Below are positions 7,727-16,281 of a stretch of 64,000 nt of DNA, piece by piece. The notes under the pieces are model-generated. The model ran no database searches and was not told the DNA's origin. It saw only the letters and a list, made by a program, of their open reading frames with translations. The stretch is from Bacillus sp. CH140a_4T (lineage in GTDB: Bacteria; Bacillota; Bacilli; Bacillales; Bacillaceae_G): assembly GCF_008923725.1 (NCBI RefSeq), contig NZ_WBPF01000005.1, forward strand, positions 790,293 to 854,292, given 5' to 3'. How positions within the stretch are numbered: position 1 is the stretch's first letter; every line of letters starts with the position of its first letter. A program made the position numbers and the translations under genes.

Positions 7727-8191
7727 ATGTTATATATTACTATCTCTATTTTAGCTGGTGTTTCTATAATTATTGCTAGAATTATTAACGCGAATTTAGC
7801 AGCGAAAATCGGAAATTGGGAAGGCACGTTTTTTAATTATATTACTGGATTATTTTTCTCTATGTTATTTTTAATTTTTAGCTCAGATTCAATGTACATT
7901 CCTGTTCATACGTTGCAGTCTATTCCTATCGCTGTTTACTTAGGTGGATTAGTAGGTGTTATCGTCATCTCGTTATCGAACTATATTACACCTAAAATCT
8001 CAGCATTTTATTTAACGTTACTCATCTTTATCGGACAATTATTTGCGGGGACTATCATTGATTTCATCTTGTCACACGAACTCTCTATGGGAAAGGTTGT
8101 CGGTGGCATTTTCGTACTAATCGGACTCACTTACAATCTACTTGTAGATCGCCCTGTTAAAACTGTGCAGAATAACCAACTTCAACTATAA
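7727..8191 (+). CDS. DUF606 (YdcZ-like) DMT-family transporter subunit 2
   Basis: A 154-residue protein with about five membrane spans, ending in a polar tail (RPVKTVQNNQLQL). It pairs with the preceding DUF606 gene; adjacent pairs of this family are usual. GGAGG lies 8 bases before the ATG. The conserved family features visible are RIINANLAAKIG near the first loop and LSNYITPKISAF in the middle. The substrate is unknown. Confidence 0.82.
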   Translation: MLYITISILAGVSIIIARIINANLAAKIGNWEGTFFNYITGLFFSMLFLIFSSDSMYIPVHTLQSIPIAVYLGGLVGVIVISLSNYITPKISAFYLTLLIFIGQLFAGTIIDFILSHELSMGKVVGGIFVLIGLTYNLLVDRPVKTVQNNQLQL

Positions 8192-8262
8192 TACTTTACG
8201 CTTCCCTATCATATATTAATAGAAAAGCTCTTCATACGAAGTGATAGAGAGGAGAATATTCT

Positions 8263-8775
8263 ATTAAGAAAATCATTTTACTGCTCGGTAGCGTATTAAT
8301 TATTTTTGGAATCGTATGGTTTTTCAACTTTGGAAAATCTATTCAAGATTTCTATACAGCAAATAAACCAAAGAAGAAAGCTACTATCATTTCCACTCAA
8401 AGAGATCCAAATGAGCCCCCTGTCTTTTTAGGAAAACAGGAAATAAAAGATATACATGTCGAGTCAATTAAAACAAAAAAGGATATCTTTCTCACAAAAA
8501 CAGATGAATTAAAAACATTCATTAACAGTATGGATACAGCCAAAAAAGGAAAATTAACATTAGATGAAGAAGGATCAGATTTAATAGATTGTGATATGTG
8601 GATTACTTTCGAGGATGGAACTTATAAAAAATATTTCATATGGGTAGTTGACCATCACAATAACGAAGTAATGATTGCTCAGCAAGATACTCCTGATGAT
8701 GTAAACCTTACGTACTATCAATTAAATGAAGATAGTTCAAAAAAAGTTTATAACTTATTTAAAAAAATTATTTAA
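8263..8775 (+). CDS. 170-aa anchored protein that appears to start with ATT
   Basis: The frame from 8263 encodes an N-terminal membrane anchor (KKIILLLGSVLIIFGIVWFF) and an extracytoplasmic domain rich in Lys and Asp, ending YNLFKKII. There is no ATG, GTG or TTG before 8530; the first plausible start is the ATT at 8263, which has GAGAGGAGA 8 bases upstream and gives a typical positively charged anchor. A start at 8530 would discard the anchor and half the domain and has no ribosome site. Either ATT is used as a rare start (as in infC) or a normal start codon was lost by point mutation. The family is not recognised. Confidence 0.6.
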   Translation: MKKIILLLGSVLIIFGIVWFFNFGKSIQDFYTANKPKKKATIISTQRDPNEPPVFLGKQEIKDIHVESIKTKKDIFLTKTDELKTFINSMDTAKKGKLTLDEEGSDLIDCDMWITFEDGTYKKYFIWVVDHHNNEVMIAQQDTPDDVNLTYYQLNEDSSKKVYNLFKKII

Positions 8776-8778
8776 ACG

Positions 8779-8818
8779 AAAAAGTCATGAGCACGTGTGA
8801 AGTGCTTATGACTTTTTG
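8779..8818. terminator. Bidirectional terminator
   Basis: AAAAAGTCATGAGCAC and GTGCTTATGACTTTTT form a 16-bp stem with one mismatch, between two convergent genes. Confidence 0.85.
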
Positions 8819-8833
8819 TACTATATATAAGCT

Positions 8834-9046
8834 TTACTTACCATTTTTCAATTTCCGAATCGCAAAATATGCGAAAACAATCGAAATATAACAGATAGCA
8901 ATCCCTAAGAAACTAACGCTAAAACCATCTTTATGAATGGTCATAAGCTTTAAAATATTAATATCCAATAAGTGACCGATGAAAAGGTACATCATAATAA
9001 TTACCATTGCTATAAAATAGTCACTTCTTCTTAACCTCATTGTCAT
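8834..9046 (-). CDS. 70-aa membrane protein, unknown
   Basis: A 70-residue protein with two membrane spans (about residues 9-27 and 41-62) and basic ends (MTMRLRRSD, RKLKNGK). GAGGTG lies 8 bases before the ATG at 9046; a TTG further upstream at 9064 would overlap that site. No family is recognised. Confidence 0.65.
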   Translation of the reverse strand: MTMRLRRSDYFIAMVIIMMYLFIGHLLDINILKLMTIHKDGFSVSFLGIAICYISIVFAYFAIRKLKNGK

Positions 9047-9211
9047 TAGCCATTCACCTCGCAATGTTTTCTATCTAAAACATACCATATATACTTAATA
9101 TTTAAAATGTTTTCCAAGTTCATAAAAATAATTCGAGTGTACTTTTTTACATACCAATCTTTCCCCCCTATAATAAAAGAGAAAACTCTTACTTTAATGG
9201 AGGGAATAGAA

Positions 9212-10231
9212 ATGAAAGCAATTGGTTTACATGAATACTTACCTATTGAAGAAGAAAACAGTTTAATTGATATTGAAGTTGAAAGACCTGTTGCTACAGG
9301 AAGAGATATACTCGTTAAAATTAACGCTATTTCCATTAATCCAGTTGATACAAAAGTTCGCTCTCCGAAAGATAAAAAAGAAGATGTAGCGAAAATACTT
9401 GGCTGGGATGCTACTGGTGTAGTCGTACAAACGGGCGAAGGTTGTACGTTATTTAAAGAAGGCGACGAAGTGTTTTACGCTGGAAGCATTACGAGACAAG
9501 GTACATATAGTGAATATCATTTAGTTGATGAAAGAATTGTTGGTAAAAAACCTAAAACGTTAAGTGATGCTGAATCTGCAGCACTTCCGTTAACAGCTAT
9601 TACAGCTTGGGAAGGTTTATTTGAACGTTTAGGCGTTGATTATAATAAGAAAGATACAAATACATTTAAAAACATTTTAATTATCGGTGGAGCTGGTGGT
9701 GTTGGCTCGATTGCAATTCAACTAGCAAAATGGGCTGGACTGAATGTAATCACAACTGCATCCCGCACTGAAACGATACACTGGGTTGAAAAATTCGGTG
9801 CCGATTATATCATTAACCATCACCAACCTTTACAAAATCAAATATTAGAATTCGGGATAAAAGATGTAGACTATATTTTCTGCTTAAACAATACAGATCA
9901 ACATTGGCAAGCAATTTGTGACCTCATTAAACCACAAGGAAAAATTTGCTCTATCGTAGAAAATGAACACCCTCTTGAGATGGGCATTTTAAAAAGTAAA
10001 AGTGCTACATTCGTTTGGGAATTTATGTTTACAAAAGCGATGTATGAAACTGGCGATATGATTACGCAGCACGAACTATTAAATAAAGTAAGCGAACTAT
10101 TAGATGAAGGTATTTTAAAGACTACATTAAATGAAACATTAACACCAATTAACGCTGAAAATGTAAAGAAAGCACATGCACTGCTTGAAAGCGGAAGTAC
10201 CATTGGGAAAATCGTTTTAGAGAAATTTTAA
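9212..10231 (+). CDS. Zinc-type alcohol dehydrogenase-like / quinone reductase, YogA type
   Basis: A 339-residue medium-chain dehydrogenase/reductase. The GroES-like domain begins MKAIGLHEYLPIEEE and has INPVDTKVR; the nucleotide-binding motif GGAGGVGSIAIQLAK lies near residue 160. The cysteines and histidines of true zinc ADHs are not evident, so it is probably a zinc-independent NADPH:quinone or enone reductase despite the family name. The ATG at 9212 has GGAGGG in front; longer frames read through the promoter. It is a lone gene with its own terminator. Confidence 0.85.
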   Translation: MKAIGLHEYLPIEEENSLIDIEVERPVATGRDILVKINAISINPVDTKVRSPKDKKEDVAKILGWDATGVVVQTGEGCTLFKEGDEVFYAGSITRQGTYSEYHLVDERIVGKKPKTLSDAESAALPLTAITAWEGLFERLGVDYNKKDTNTFKNILIIGGAGGVGSIAIQLAKWAGLNVITTASRTETIHWVEKFGADYIINHHQPLQNQILEFGIKDVDYIFCLNNTDQHWQAICDLIKPQGKICSIVENEHPLEMGILKSKSATFVWEFMFTKAMYETGDMITQHELLNKVSELLDEGILKTTLNETLTPINAENVKKAHALLESGSTIGKIVLEKF

Positions 10232-10235
10232 TAAC

Positions 10236-10272
10236 AAAAAGTCCGATTTCCATATGAGAAATCGGACTTTTT
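10236..10272. terminator. Bidirectional terminator
   Basis: AAAAAGTCCGATTTC pairs with GAAATCGGACTTTTT between convergent genes. Confidence 0.88.
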
Positions 10273-10279
10273 ACTATCT

Positions 10280-11671
10280 TTATTTACTTGAAATCTCTTG
10301 ATCATTTTGAACATCTAACGGAGGTCGTTTCCCTATTCCGAAAGCATAGAAACTAATTGTTACGATAGCTAAGAAAACAATACCTACTACTAGTGAAATG
10401 CGTGTATCATCGTTAAACCACATTCCGATTAATACCATAATTAAAAAGGCAATTGTTAAATAGTTTGTAACAGGAGCAAATGGCATTTTGAACGGATGAT
10501 CTTTCATCTCTGCCCCTTTTGCTTTTCTAAAATTAATTTGACTAATTAAAATGACGAACCATGGTACCATACCAGGAAGTACGCTCGCACTATATACATA
10601 TACGAATAAGTTTTTCGGTGCGATATAACTTAAAACAACACCAACCGCTAAACCGATAATTACGCCAACTGTACCGAATAAAGGTACACCATTTCCAGAA
10701 AGTTTCGTGAAATATTTCGGTGCTTGTCCATTTACACCTAACGTATAAAGCATGCGTCCCGCACTATAAATACCACTATTACAACCAGACATTGCCGCTG
10801 TAATAACAACGAAGTTAATAAGTCCAGCTGCAGCCGTAATACCAACCTTCGCAAAAGTTGCTACGAACGGGCTACCAATTGTACTTAATTGATCCCAAGG
10901 ATACACAGTTACAATAACGAAAATAGCACCAATATAGAAAATTAAAATACGCCAAATTGTACTTTGAATCGCTCTTGTAAGTGTCTTCTTCGGATCCTTC
11001 GCTTCACCAGCAGTAATCCCGATTAATTCCACACCTTGGTATGCACCAACTACAAGTGATAATGCAAAGAAGAATCCTGAAAAACCACCTGTAAAGAAAC
11101 CACCATTTGACCAAAGATTAGATATGCCAATCGCTTCTCCACCGTTACCAATTCCAAAGAAAATAAGTCCAAATCCAGCAATAATCATTAATAGAATCGT
11201 AACGATTTTAATCATCGCAAACCAAAATTCAAATTCACCAAATGACTTAACAGAAATTAAGTTAGCTGCGCCAAGAATAACCATTGCGATTACGCCTGGT
11301 ATCCAAGCTGGTAATTCCGGGAACCAATATTTCATATATGCTCCAACCGCAATAATTTCTGACATCCCAACGATAACCCACTGGAACCAGTTACTCCACG
11401 CTGTCATATAGCCAGCTAGCGGATGAATATACTTATGACCGAACGTCGCAAATGAACCTGTACTCGGCTCCATATACAACATTTCACCCATCGCACGCAT
11501 AATGAAGAAGATAAAAATACCTGCAATTGCATACGCAAGCATTACTGACGGACCTGTCCATTTAATCGTGCTGGCTGACCCCATAAACAAGCCAACACCA
11601 ATCGTTCCGCCTAAAGCGATCATTTGAATATGACGTGCTTCTAAACCTCTTTTCAATTCTTTGTTTGCCAC
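10280..11671 (-). CDS. Amino acid permease, APC superfamily (AAT family)
   Basis: The 463-residue carrier has about 12 membrane spans and the family signature [20 protein letters not shown] at its N-terminus, followed by [20 protein letters not shown]. It is a proton-coupled amino acid importer of the group that includes GabP, ProY, AnsP and B. subtilis AapA; the amino acid cannot be told from sequence. The GTG at 11671 is preferred because AGAGGGGGA lies 6 bases before it; an ATG at 11698 would precede the ribosome site. A weak CodY-like match (4 mismatches) lies about 220 bases upstream, too poor to rely on. Confidence 0.88.
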   Translation of the reverse strand: MANKELKRGLEARHIQMIALGGTIGVGLFMGSASTIKWTGPSVMLAYAIAGIFIFFIMRAMGEMLYMEPSTGSFATFGHKYIHPLAGYMTAWSNWFQWVIVGMSEIIAVGAYMKYWFPELPAWIPGVIAMVILGAANLISVKSFGEFEFWFAMIKIVTILLMIIAGFGLIFFGIGNGGEAIGISNLWSNGGFFTGGFSGFFFALSLVVGAYQGVELIGITAGEAKDPKKTLTRAIQSTIWRILIFYIGAIFVIVTVYPWDQLSTIGSPFVATFAKVGITAAAGLINFVVITAAMSGCNSGIYSAGRMLYTLGVNGQAPKYFTKLSGNGVPLFGTVGVIIGLAVGVVLSYIAPKNLFVYVYSASVLPGMVPWFVILISQINFRKAKGAEMKDHPFKMPFAPVTNYLTIAFLIMVLIGMWFNDDTRISLVVGIVFLAIVTISFYAFGIGKRPPLDVQNDQEISSK

Positions 11672-12206
11672 TTCACTTCCCCCTCTTAGATGATTCATAG
11701 CCGCATTTTAAAACAAGATACTTTCCCCTAATTCCTTTCGGCCCTGAAAATGATGAAGCAAACGTCATTTCAGACTAACTTTAAAGCTATCCTAAAATCG
11801 TTTTTTGCCTCTTACAAAATTCTCAAAACCTTTCATCTTCCAATATTCTATAAATCTTAAAATTACTTACCTTATATTAATTCATTAATCTGAAAAATTC
11901 AATTATTTTTTCAATAAATTATTATACATAAGTCTGATTAATTTTTAACTAAATTAACAATAAAATACATCTATTCAATATGATTCCGGTATGAATATTA
12001 TTACAATATAAATAACCGAGGAGAGTATTTCTTCCTCTGTTTCACATCCCATGCACTTCAATCTTTATAGTTGATAACATAATTTCCCACACGTCCGATT
12101 CATATACCAACCAGAAATTTAATATATTAATAAACTACTAATTTCTTTAGTCCAGCCCAATTTTGAGGCAGGAACCTTACTATCTCAAAACAGCGGGATA
12201 AAATAT
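11672..12206. other. Gene-free leader of the amino acid permease gene
   Basis: About 535 bases without a supportable gene on either strand. On the minus strand TATAAT-like elements occur around 11925. A weak stem (GAGGA and TTCCTC near 12018-12036) is visible. No T-box specifier/antiterminator core and no known riboswitch core was recognised. Confidence 0.5.
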
Positions 12207-12237
12207 AAAAGGGTCTCATTTTTAATGAGACCCTTTT
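12207..12237 (-). terminator. Terminator of the MFS efflux gene
   Basis: AAAAGGGTCTCATT and AATGAGACCCTTTT form a perfect 14-bp stem with a TTT loop just after the gene at 12250. Confidence 0.88.
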
Positions 12238-12249
12238 ACCATTTCATAT

Positions 12250-13449
12250 TTAAATCATTTTTGAAGTTTGTTTACCTAAAATAAACACCTTAGTAAACAC
12301 CATCATGATAACTACTATAGCCAGAAAATAAAGTGGCATCACGAGTAACGATCCCGTATGCAGCTGACTCATTCCCAAAATTGTCATCGTTACAATTACA
12401 TAGTACCCTAAGCTAAACAATGCTCCGGCTGTACCAATAACATCTTGAAAATCTACTAATGCTAAACTTAAACAGTTAGGCAACGCTACTCCAATTCCTA
12501 ATAGCAAAATAAACATCGCTACTAAAAATCCAATCATATATATTACATTCGGATTTGATCCAACAAACGTAACAACAGATAAAAGGATGGCTCCCCCTGT
12601 CATTACAAGACAACCGATATATATAATCTTCTCTGGTTTATACGTAGCAAGCAATCGTTTTGAAACTTTCGCTCCAATAATAGAAGCAGAAGCAACAACG
12701 ATTCCTAACAATCCATACATACTAGGCGATAACTGAAAGTATTCAATAAAGATAAACGGCGCTTCTGCATAATAGCTAAATAAAACACCATTCGCTCCTC
12801 CAATTAATAGCCCATATGTTACTACTTTCGGATTTGTAACCAACCGTTTTAAAACAGAAAACACATTTATTTTATTCGTTACTGAGTCCGTTTTTGTTTC
12901 CGGAAGAGAAACAAACGTATACAGAAAAATCCCGACACTCATAACTACTAAACTCAAAAATACGATTTTAAATCCAAACATTTGATCAAGAAAGCCACCA
13001 ATTAATGGTCCTATCGCTGGTGTAAAAGCAATGACTGCCGAGATTTGAGCAAACATAACATGCCTCTTATGCCCTTCTACACTTTCACGAAGAATCGTTT
13101 GTGTAACAACAGAGCCAGCACTTGCTCCAAACGCTTGAATAAAACGACTTAGCAGTAAAACTTCAATGGAATTTGCAATAAAGCATAAGAAACTCCCTAC
13201 GCCATATACAACAATTCCAAGTAACATTGCCGGGCGACGACCAATTATATCCGATAACCATCCAATAAAAAATACACCTAAAGCAAATCCAGCAAAATAC
13301 ACACTAAGCGTTAACTGCACTTCATTATTACTTACTTGTAACGCCTTTGAAATGTCAGGTAAAGACGGTGTGTAAATCGTTTCACTAATTTGCGGAAATG
13401 CCACAAGAATAATCATTAACAAAAGTGATGGTACTGAGACTTTTTTCAT
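12250..13449 (-). CDS. MFS multidrug efflux transporter, Bcr/CflA type
   Basis: 399 residues with 12 predicted membrane spans. Motif A is GWLSDIIGRRP in the loop between spans 2 and 3, and motif C-like GPLIGGFL lies in span 5, placing it in the DHA1 drug:proton antiporter group. The N-terminus ISETIYTPSLPDISKALQVS is typical of the Bcr/CflA family (bicyclomycin, chloramphenicol, sulfonamide exporters). AGGAGGG precedes the ATG. It is a single gene. The drug range is unknown. Confidence 0.87.
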   Translation of the reverse strand: MKKVSVPSLLLMIILVAFPQISETIYTPSLPDISKALQVSNNEVQLTLSVYFAGFALGVFFIGWLSDIIGRRPAMLLGIVVYGVGSFLCFIANSIEVLLLSRFIQAFGASAGSVVTQTILRESVEGHKRHVMFAQISAVIAFTPAIGPLIGGFLDQMFGFKIVFLSLVVMSVGIFLYTFVSLPETKTDSVTNKINVFSVLKRLVTNPKVVTYGLLIGGANGVLFSYYAEAPFIFIEYFQLSPSMYGLLGIVVASASIIGAKVSKRLLATYKPEKIIYIGCLVMTGGAILLSVVTFVGSNPNVIYMIGFLVAMFILLLGIGVALPNCLSLALVDFQDVIGTAGALFSLGYYVIVTMTILGMSQLHTGSLLVMPLYFLAIVVIMMVFTKVFILGKQTSKMI

Positions 13450-13604
13450 ATTTCATACCCTCCTATAACTATGAAAATCTCAAAAATAAAAAGACTTTTC
13501 TTAGCTACGGAACGGGAGGGGCCATTATAGAAATTCGATCATAAAACAACAAAGAAAACACCTCAATTACGCATGTTAATACTTATAGGAGGGTAATATT
13601 AACA

Positions 13605-13697
13605 TTGATTTTAAAATATACTTTTTCAATTATATTATATATTGTGTTTCTTTTTCTAGTGTTTGGCCTTAGAGTATTAGCTAAAAAGATAACTTGA
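13605..13697 (+). CDS. 30-aa hydrophobic peptide with TTG start
   Basis: The frame MILKYTFSIILYIVFLFLVF continues GLRVLAKKIT: one membrane span with a basic C-terminus. AGGAGGG lies 11 bases before the TTG. It may be a small membrane protein or a leader peptide for the gene at 13815, since a structured region follows at 13720-13782. The ribosome site is the main support. Confidence 0.45.
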   Translation: MILKYTFSIILYIVFLFLVFGLRVLAKKIT

Positions 13698-13719
13698 TGC
13701 TACCACCTTTTTATGGAAT

Positions 13720-13782
13720 AATTAGAAATAGTTTGAATTGATAGTTCAAATTATTAAACGACGGACTAGCATATTTCTAATT
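13720..13782. promoter_or_regulatory. Nested inverted repeats before the 13815 gene
   Basis: AATTAGAAATA (13720-13730) pairs exactly with TATTTCTAATT (13772-13782), and inside it TTTGAA pairs with TTCAAA (13732-13750). This could be a leader RNA structure or a double operator; there is no T-run. Confidence 0.5.
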
Positions 13783-13814
13783 TCGCAAAGCTTACAAACA
13801 GGAGGATTTTTGTA

Positions 13815-14366
13815 ATGATTGAAATTTTAAGGACAGTAATAAATTTCCTAATCTCTCTATTCTCAGGAGAATTACCAATTGTCTATTATGTGTGGATTAT
13901 CGCTTTATTTATCATGCAACTAATCCAGGCTACTCTAAGCTATAAGCTCTTTAAAAAGAAAGCCAATTTCAGCACTTATATGTCAACAGAATTACTCGCT
14001 TTTATTATTCTATTGTTTGGTGGTATGTTAATATCTAAGTTACTTGCCTACATAATAGACGATCCTACTATTAGTATGACAAATGTAACACATTATTTTA
14101 TTTCACTTATCATACTAACTATATTTGTCTCTATTGGCTTTATTAAAGATTTTTTACAATCATCTATTAGTAATAAAAATGTAGCTCTTTTTACCATCTT
14201 AGTAGTGTCCTTACTAGCTAGTATACTTTCATTCAAGTTTTTATCACCTTTCATTGCAGGTTCTTTTTCTCTTTCTAAATCTTTTATAACCACTTTAATT
14301 ATTGTAGTACTCGGGTTAATTACTCTATTAATTTCTTTAGAGGAAAAGTATGCAGATGAAGAGTAA
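13815..14366 (+). CDS. 183-aa multi-span membrane protein, unknown
   Basis: Five hydrophobic segments are visible between residues 20 and 175, with a short acidic end EEKYADEE. ACAGGAGG stands just before the ATG with a 9-base gap. No motif ties it to a known family. It follows a small peptide gene and a nested inverted repeat. A cytidine-deaminase-like gene follows 85 bases later on the same strand. Confidence 0.7.
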   Translation: MIEILRTVINFLISLFSGELPIVYYVWIIALFIMQLIQATLSYKLFKKKANFSTYMSTELLAFIILLFGGMLISKLLAYIIDDPTISMTNVTHYFISLIILTIFVSIGFIKDFLQSSISNKNVALFTILVVSLLASILSFKFLSPFIAGSFSLSKSFITTLIIVVLGLITLLISLEEKYADEE

Positions 14367-14451
14367 TTCTTACATTCATAGTTTAAAATCGGTATTAATA
14401 ATAAAATAACAGTCATTGAATCGAAAATTAAGCAGAAATGAGGAAATACAA

Positions 14452-14880
14452 TTGAGCATTGAACAACAATTATATGATGCAGTGAAAAGTTTAATTGACC
14501 AAAGATATCCGCATAATTGGGGCGGAGCTGCAGCAATCCGTGTAGAAGATGGATCCATTTATACAAGTGTGGCCCCTGACGTAATAAACGCTTCAACAGA
14601 ACTTTGTATGGAAACAGGTGCAATTTTAGAAGCTCATAAATTTCATAAGAAAGTTACACATTCTATTTGTCTTGCAAGGGAAGATGAGCATTCTGAATTA
14701 AAAGTATTATCACCTTGTGGTGTATGCCAAGAACGTTTATTTTATTGGGGACCAGAAGTACTATGCGCCATTACAAATTCTAAACAAGATATTATTTTCA
14801 AACCGTTAAAAGAGTTGCAGCCATACCATTGGAGCGAAGCATATCATGATGAATTTACAAAAGAATGGAGTACACGATAA
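14452..14880 (+). CDS. Cytidine deaminase-like zinc hydrolase
   Basis: 142 residues. The zinc site is Cys52-Met-Glu54 (ELCMETGAI) and Pro-Cys89-Gly-Val-Cys92, the C-x-E and PCxxC motifs of cytidine deaminases; Glu54 would be the proton shuttle. The layout resembles small Cda and blasticidin S deaminases, and a bsr gene is known from B. cereus, but the overall sequence is not that of Bsr. It probably deaminates a cytidine or a related nucleoside in the cytoplasm. The TTG at 14452 has GAGG 8 bases upstream; another TTG at 14416 has no ribosome site. Confidence 0.82.
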   Translation: MSIEQQLYDAVKSLIDQRYPHNWGGAAAIRVEDGSIYTSVAPDVINASTELCMETGAILEAHKFHKKVTHSICLAREDEHSELKVLSPCGVCQERLFYWGPEVLCAITNSKQDIIFKPLKELQPYHWSEAYHDEFTKEWSTR

Positions 14881-14925
14881 AGTGAAGGTTACTCTCAAAT
14901 AGCGGAGAATAAAGATTATTCACTA

Positions 14926-14959
14926 AAAAAGCACCGTCACAAATGACGGTGCTTTTTCT
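14926..14959. terminator. Bidirectional terminator
   Basis: AAAAAGCACCGTCA and TGACGGTGCTTTTT form a perfect stem with a CAAA loop. Confidence 0.9.
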
Positions 14960-14990
14960 ATGTAAGAGCTACTAGAAGTTTCCTTCTAGC

Positions 14991-15653
14991 CTACTCCCAT
15001 TTATAAGTCCAAAATTGTTCAAGTTGCAGCCATTTTAACGTTGCTGCATCTTTATTTTTGATTTTTGCATGTGTTTCTTCTAACATCGCTTCTGTTTGTG
15101 AACGATGCGCACCTAGTGCAGCTAATTTATGCTCGAATACTTCACTAATATTATTTACAACATCCGGCTCACCTAATACAGCTTCGCGATTTCTCGTAAT
15201 CGCAACTGCATGAATGACTGGACGTTCTTCTTTTGACATACGTGATACAGCGCGAACGACAGCGCGGCCAAATGCATCATGATCTGGATGTACGCCGTGC
15301 TCTGGATAAAATGTAATAATTCGAGATGGATTTACTTCTTGAATGATCGCTTCAATTTTATCTGCAACGAAATCAACATCTTCAAATTCTAACGTTTTAT
15401 CATGGAAACCAAGCATTCTTAAATCTTGAATTCCCATCGCTTCACATGCATCTTTTAATTCTTTTTCACGGATATTTGGAATCGTTTCACGGTTAGCGAA
15501 TACGTTTTTCCCCATGTTACGTCCCATTTGTCCTAAAGTACCACACGCATACGTTACAGGTACTCCTTGATCTGTTAATAAGCGAATTGTTCCTCCCGCA
15601 GCAAATGCTTCATCATCTGGATGCGGAAATACAACAAGTACATGTCTCTCCAT
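14991..15653 (-). CDS. bshB2: Bacillithiol biosynthesis deacetylase BshB2
   Basis: A 220-residue zinc hydrolase of the PIG-L/LmbE family. The metal-binding motif PHPDDE is at 10-15 and the second His motif HPDH at 122-125. BshB enzymes remove the acetyl group from GlcNAc-malate to give GlcN-malate, the second step of bacillithiol synthesis. The neighbouring YojF gene marks this as BshB2 (YojG) rather than BshB1. It lies 15 bases after yojF in the same operon, and a terminator follows at 14926-14959. Confidence 0.92.
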   Translation of the reverse strand: MERHVLVVFPHPDDEAFAAGGTIRLLTDQGVPVTYACGTLGQMGRNMGKNVFANRETIPNIREKELKDACEAMGIQDLRMLGFHDKTLEFEDVDFVADKIEAIIQEVNPSRIITFYPEHGVHPDHDAFGRAVVRAVSRMSKEERPVIHAVAITRNREAVLGEPDVVNNISEVFEHKLAALGAHRSQTEAMLEETHAKIKNKDAATLKWLQLEQFWTYKWE

Positions 15654-15668
15654 AAGTTTCCCTCCTTC

Positions 15669-16019
15669 TTACTTAAATGGCGTTAAGCTTAACTCAAGTG
15701 CAACTGCTAAGCGACCTTGATTATCATGCCCTGCAAGTAATAAACGCTCTTTATCGTCTACTTCCCAGTGCGTAATACCTTCTGCATATACCCAGCCATG
15801 ATCCATTTTCAGACCAACTCGGTATGGATTCGTTCCAGTAATCTTTCCGCGTTCAAAGCGAATAATTGCATTTCGAATGAATGCTCCAACCGTCATCATC
15901 TTTTCGTTAAAGTGTGACGCATACGCTCCGTTCGTTGTTTCTAAATGAATATATACATCTTTATTTACAAAACGTTCAATTTCATTTTGAATAAGAGAAC
16001 TATCTTTTACTATTTCCAT
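15669..16019 (-). CDS. yojF: YojF family protein (DUF1806)
   Basis: A 116-residue soluble protein beginning MEIVKDSSLIQNEIERFVNK, followed by a beta-rich domain (VYIHLETTNGAYA, IIRFERGKITGTNPYRVGL). YojF is found next to BshB2 across Bacillus; its own activity is not known, but the fixed pairing suggests a role with bacillithiol metabolism. AGAGGTGA lies 8 bases before the ATG. It is the first gene of the two-gene operon. Confidence 0.88.
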   Translation of the reverse strand: MEIVKDSSLIQNEIERFVNKDVYIHLETTNGAYASHFNEKMMTVGAFIRNAIIRFERGKITGTNPYRVGLKMDHGWVYAEGITHWEVDDKERLLLAGHDNQGRLAVALELSLTPFK

Positions 16020-16281
16020 CGGAATTCACCTCTTTAAACCATTTTACGCAAAAATAATGTAAATTGCTATCTCTATATTAGAGGACAGCGCCCACTTTTC
16101 CTAATAATTTGCACTGTGTTTCTTTATTTTTTTATATCATATGTAAAATCATCGTCTTTTCCTTCACTTTGTTAAATAGTTTTCTTTCTTTTTTGAATTT
16201 GCTACAATATATTTTATCCCGTATTTATACAGCGAGATACGTTTTGATAATTGAATACATACTTTAAAGAAGGTGACATGA

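Noticed and set aside
11672-12206. T-box or amino acid riboswitch before the amino acid permease
   Set aside because: No specifier loop or antiterminator core motif could be found; the only CodY-like match has four mismatches.
14093-14623. 176-residue minus-strand frame across 13815-14880
   Set aside because: It overlaps two convincing plus-strand genes and their intergenic region and has no translation signals.
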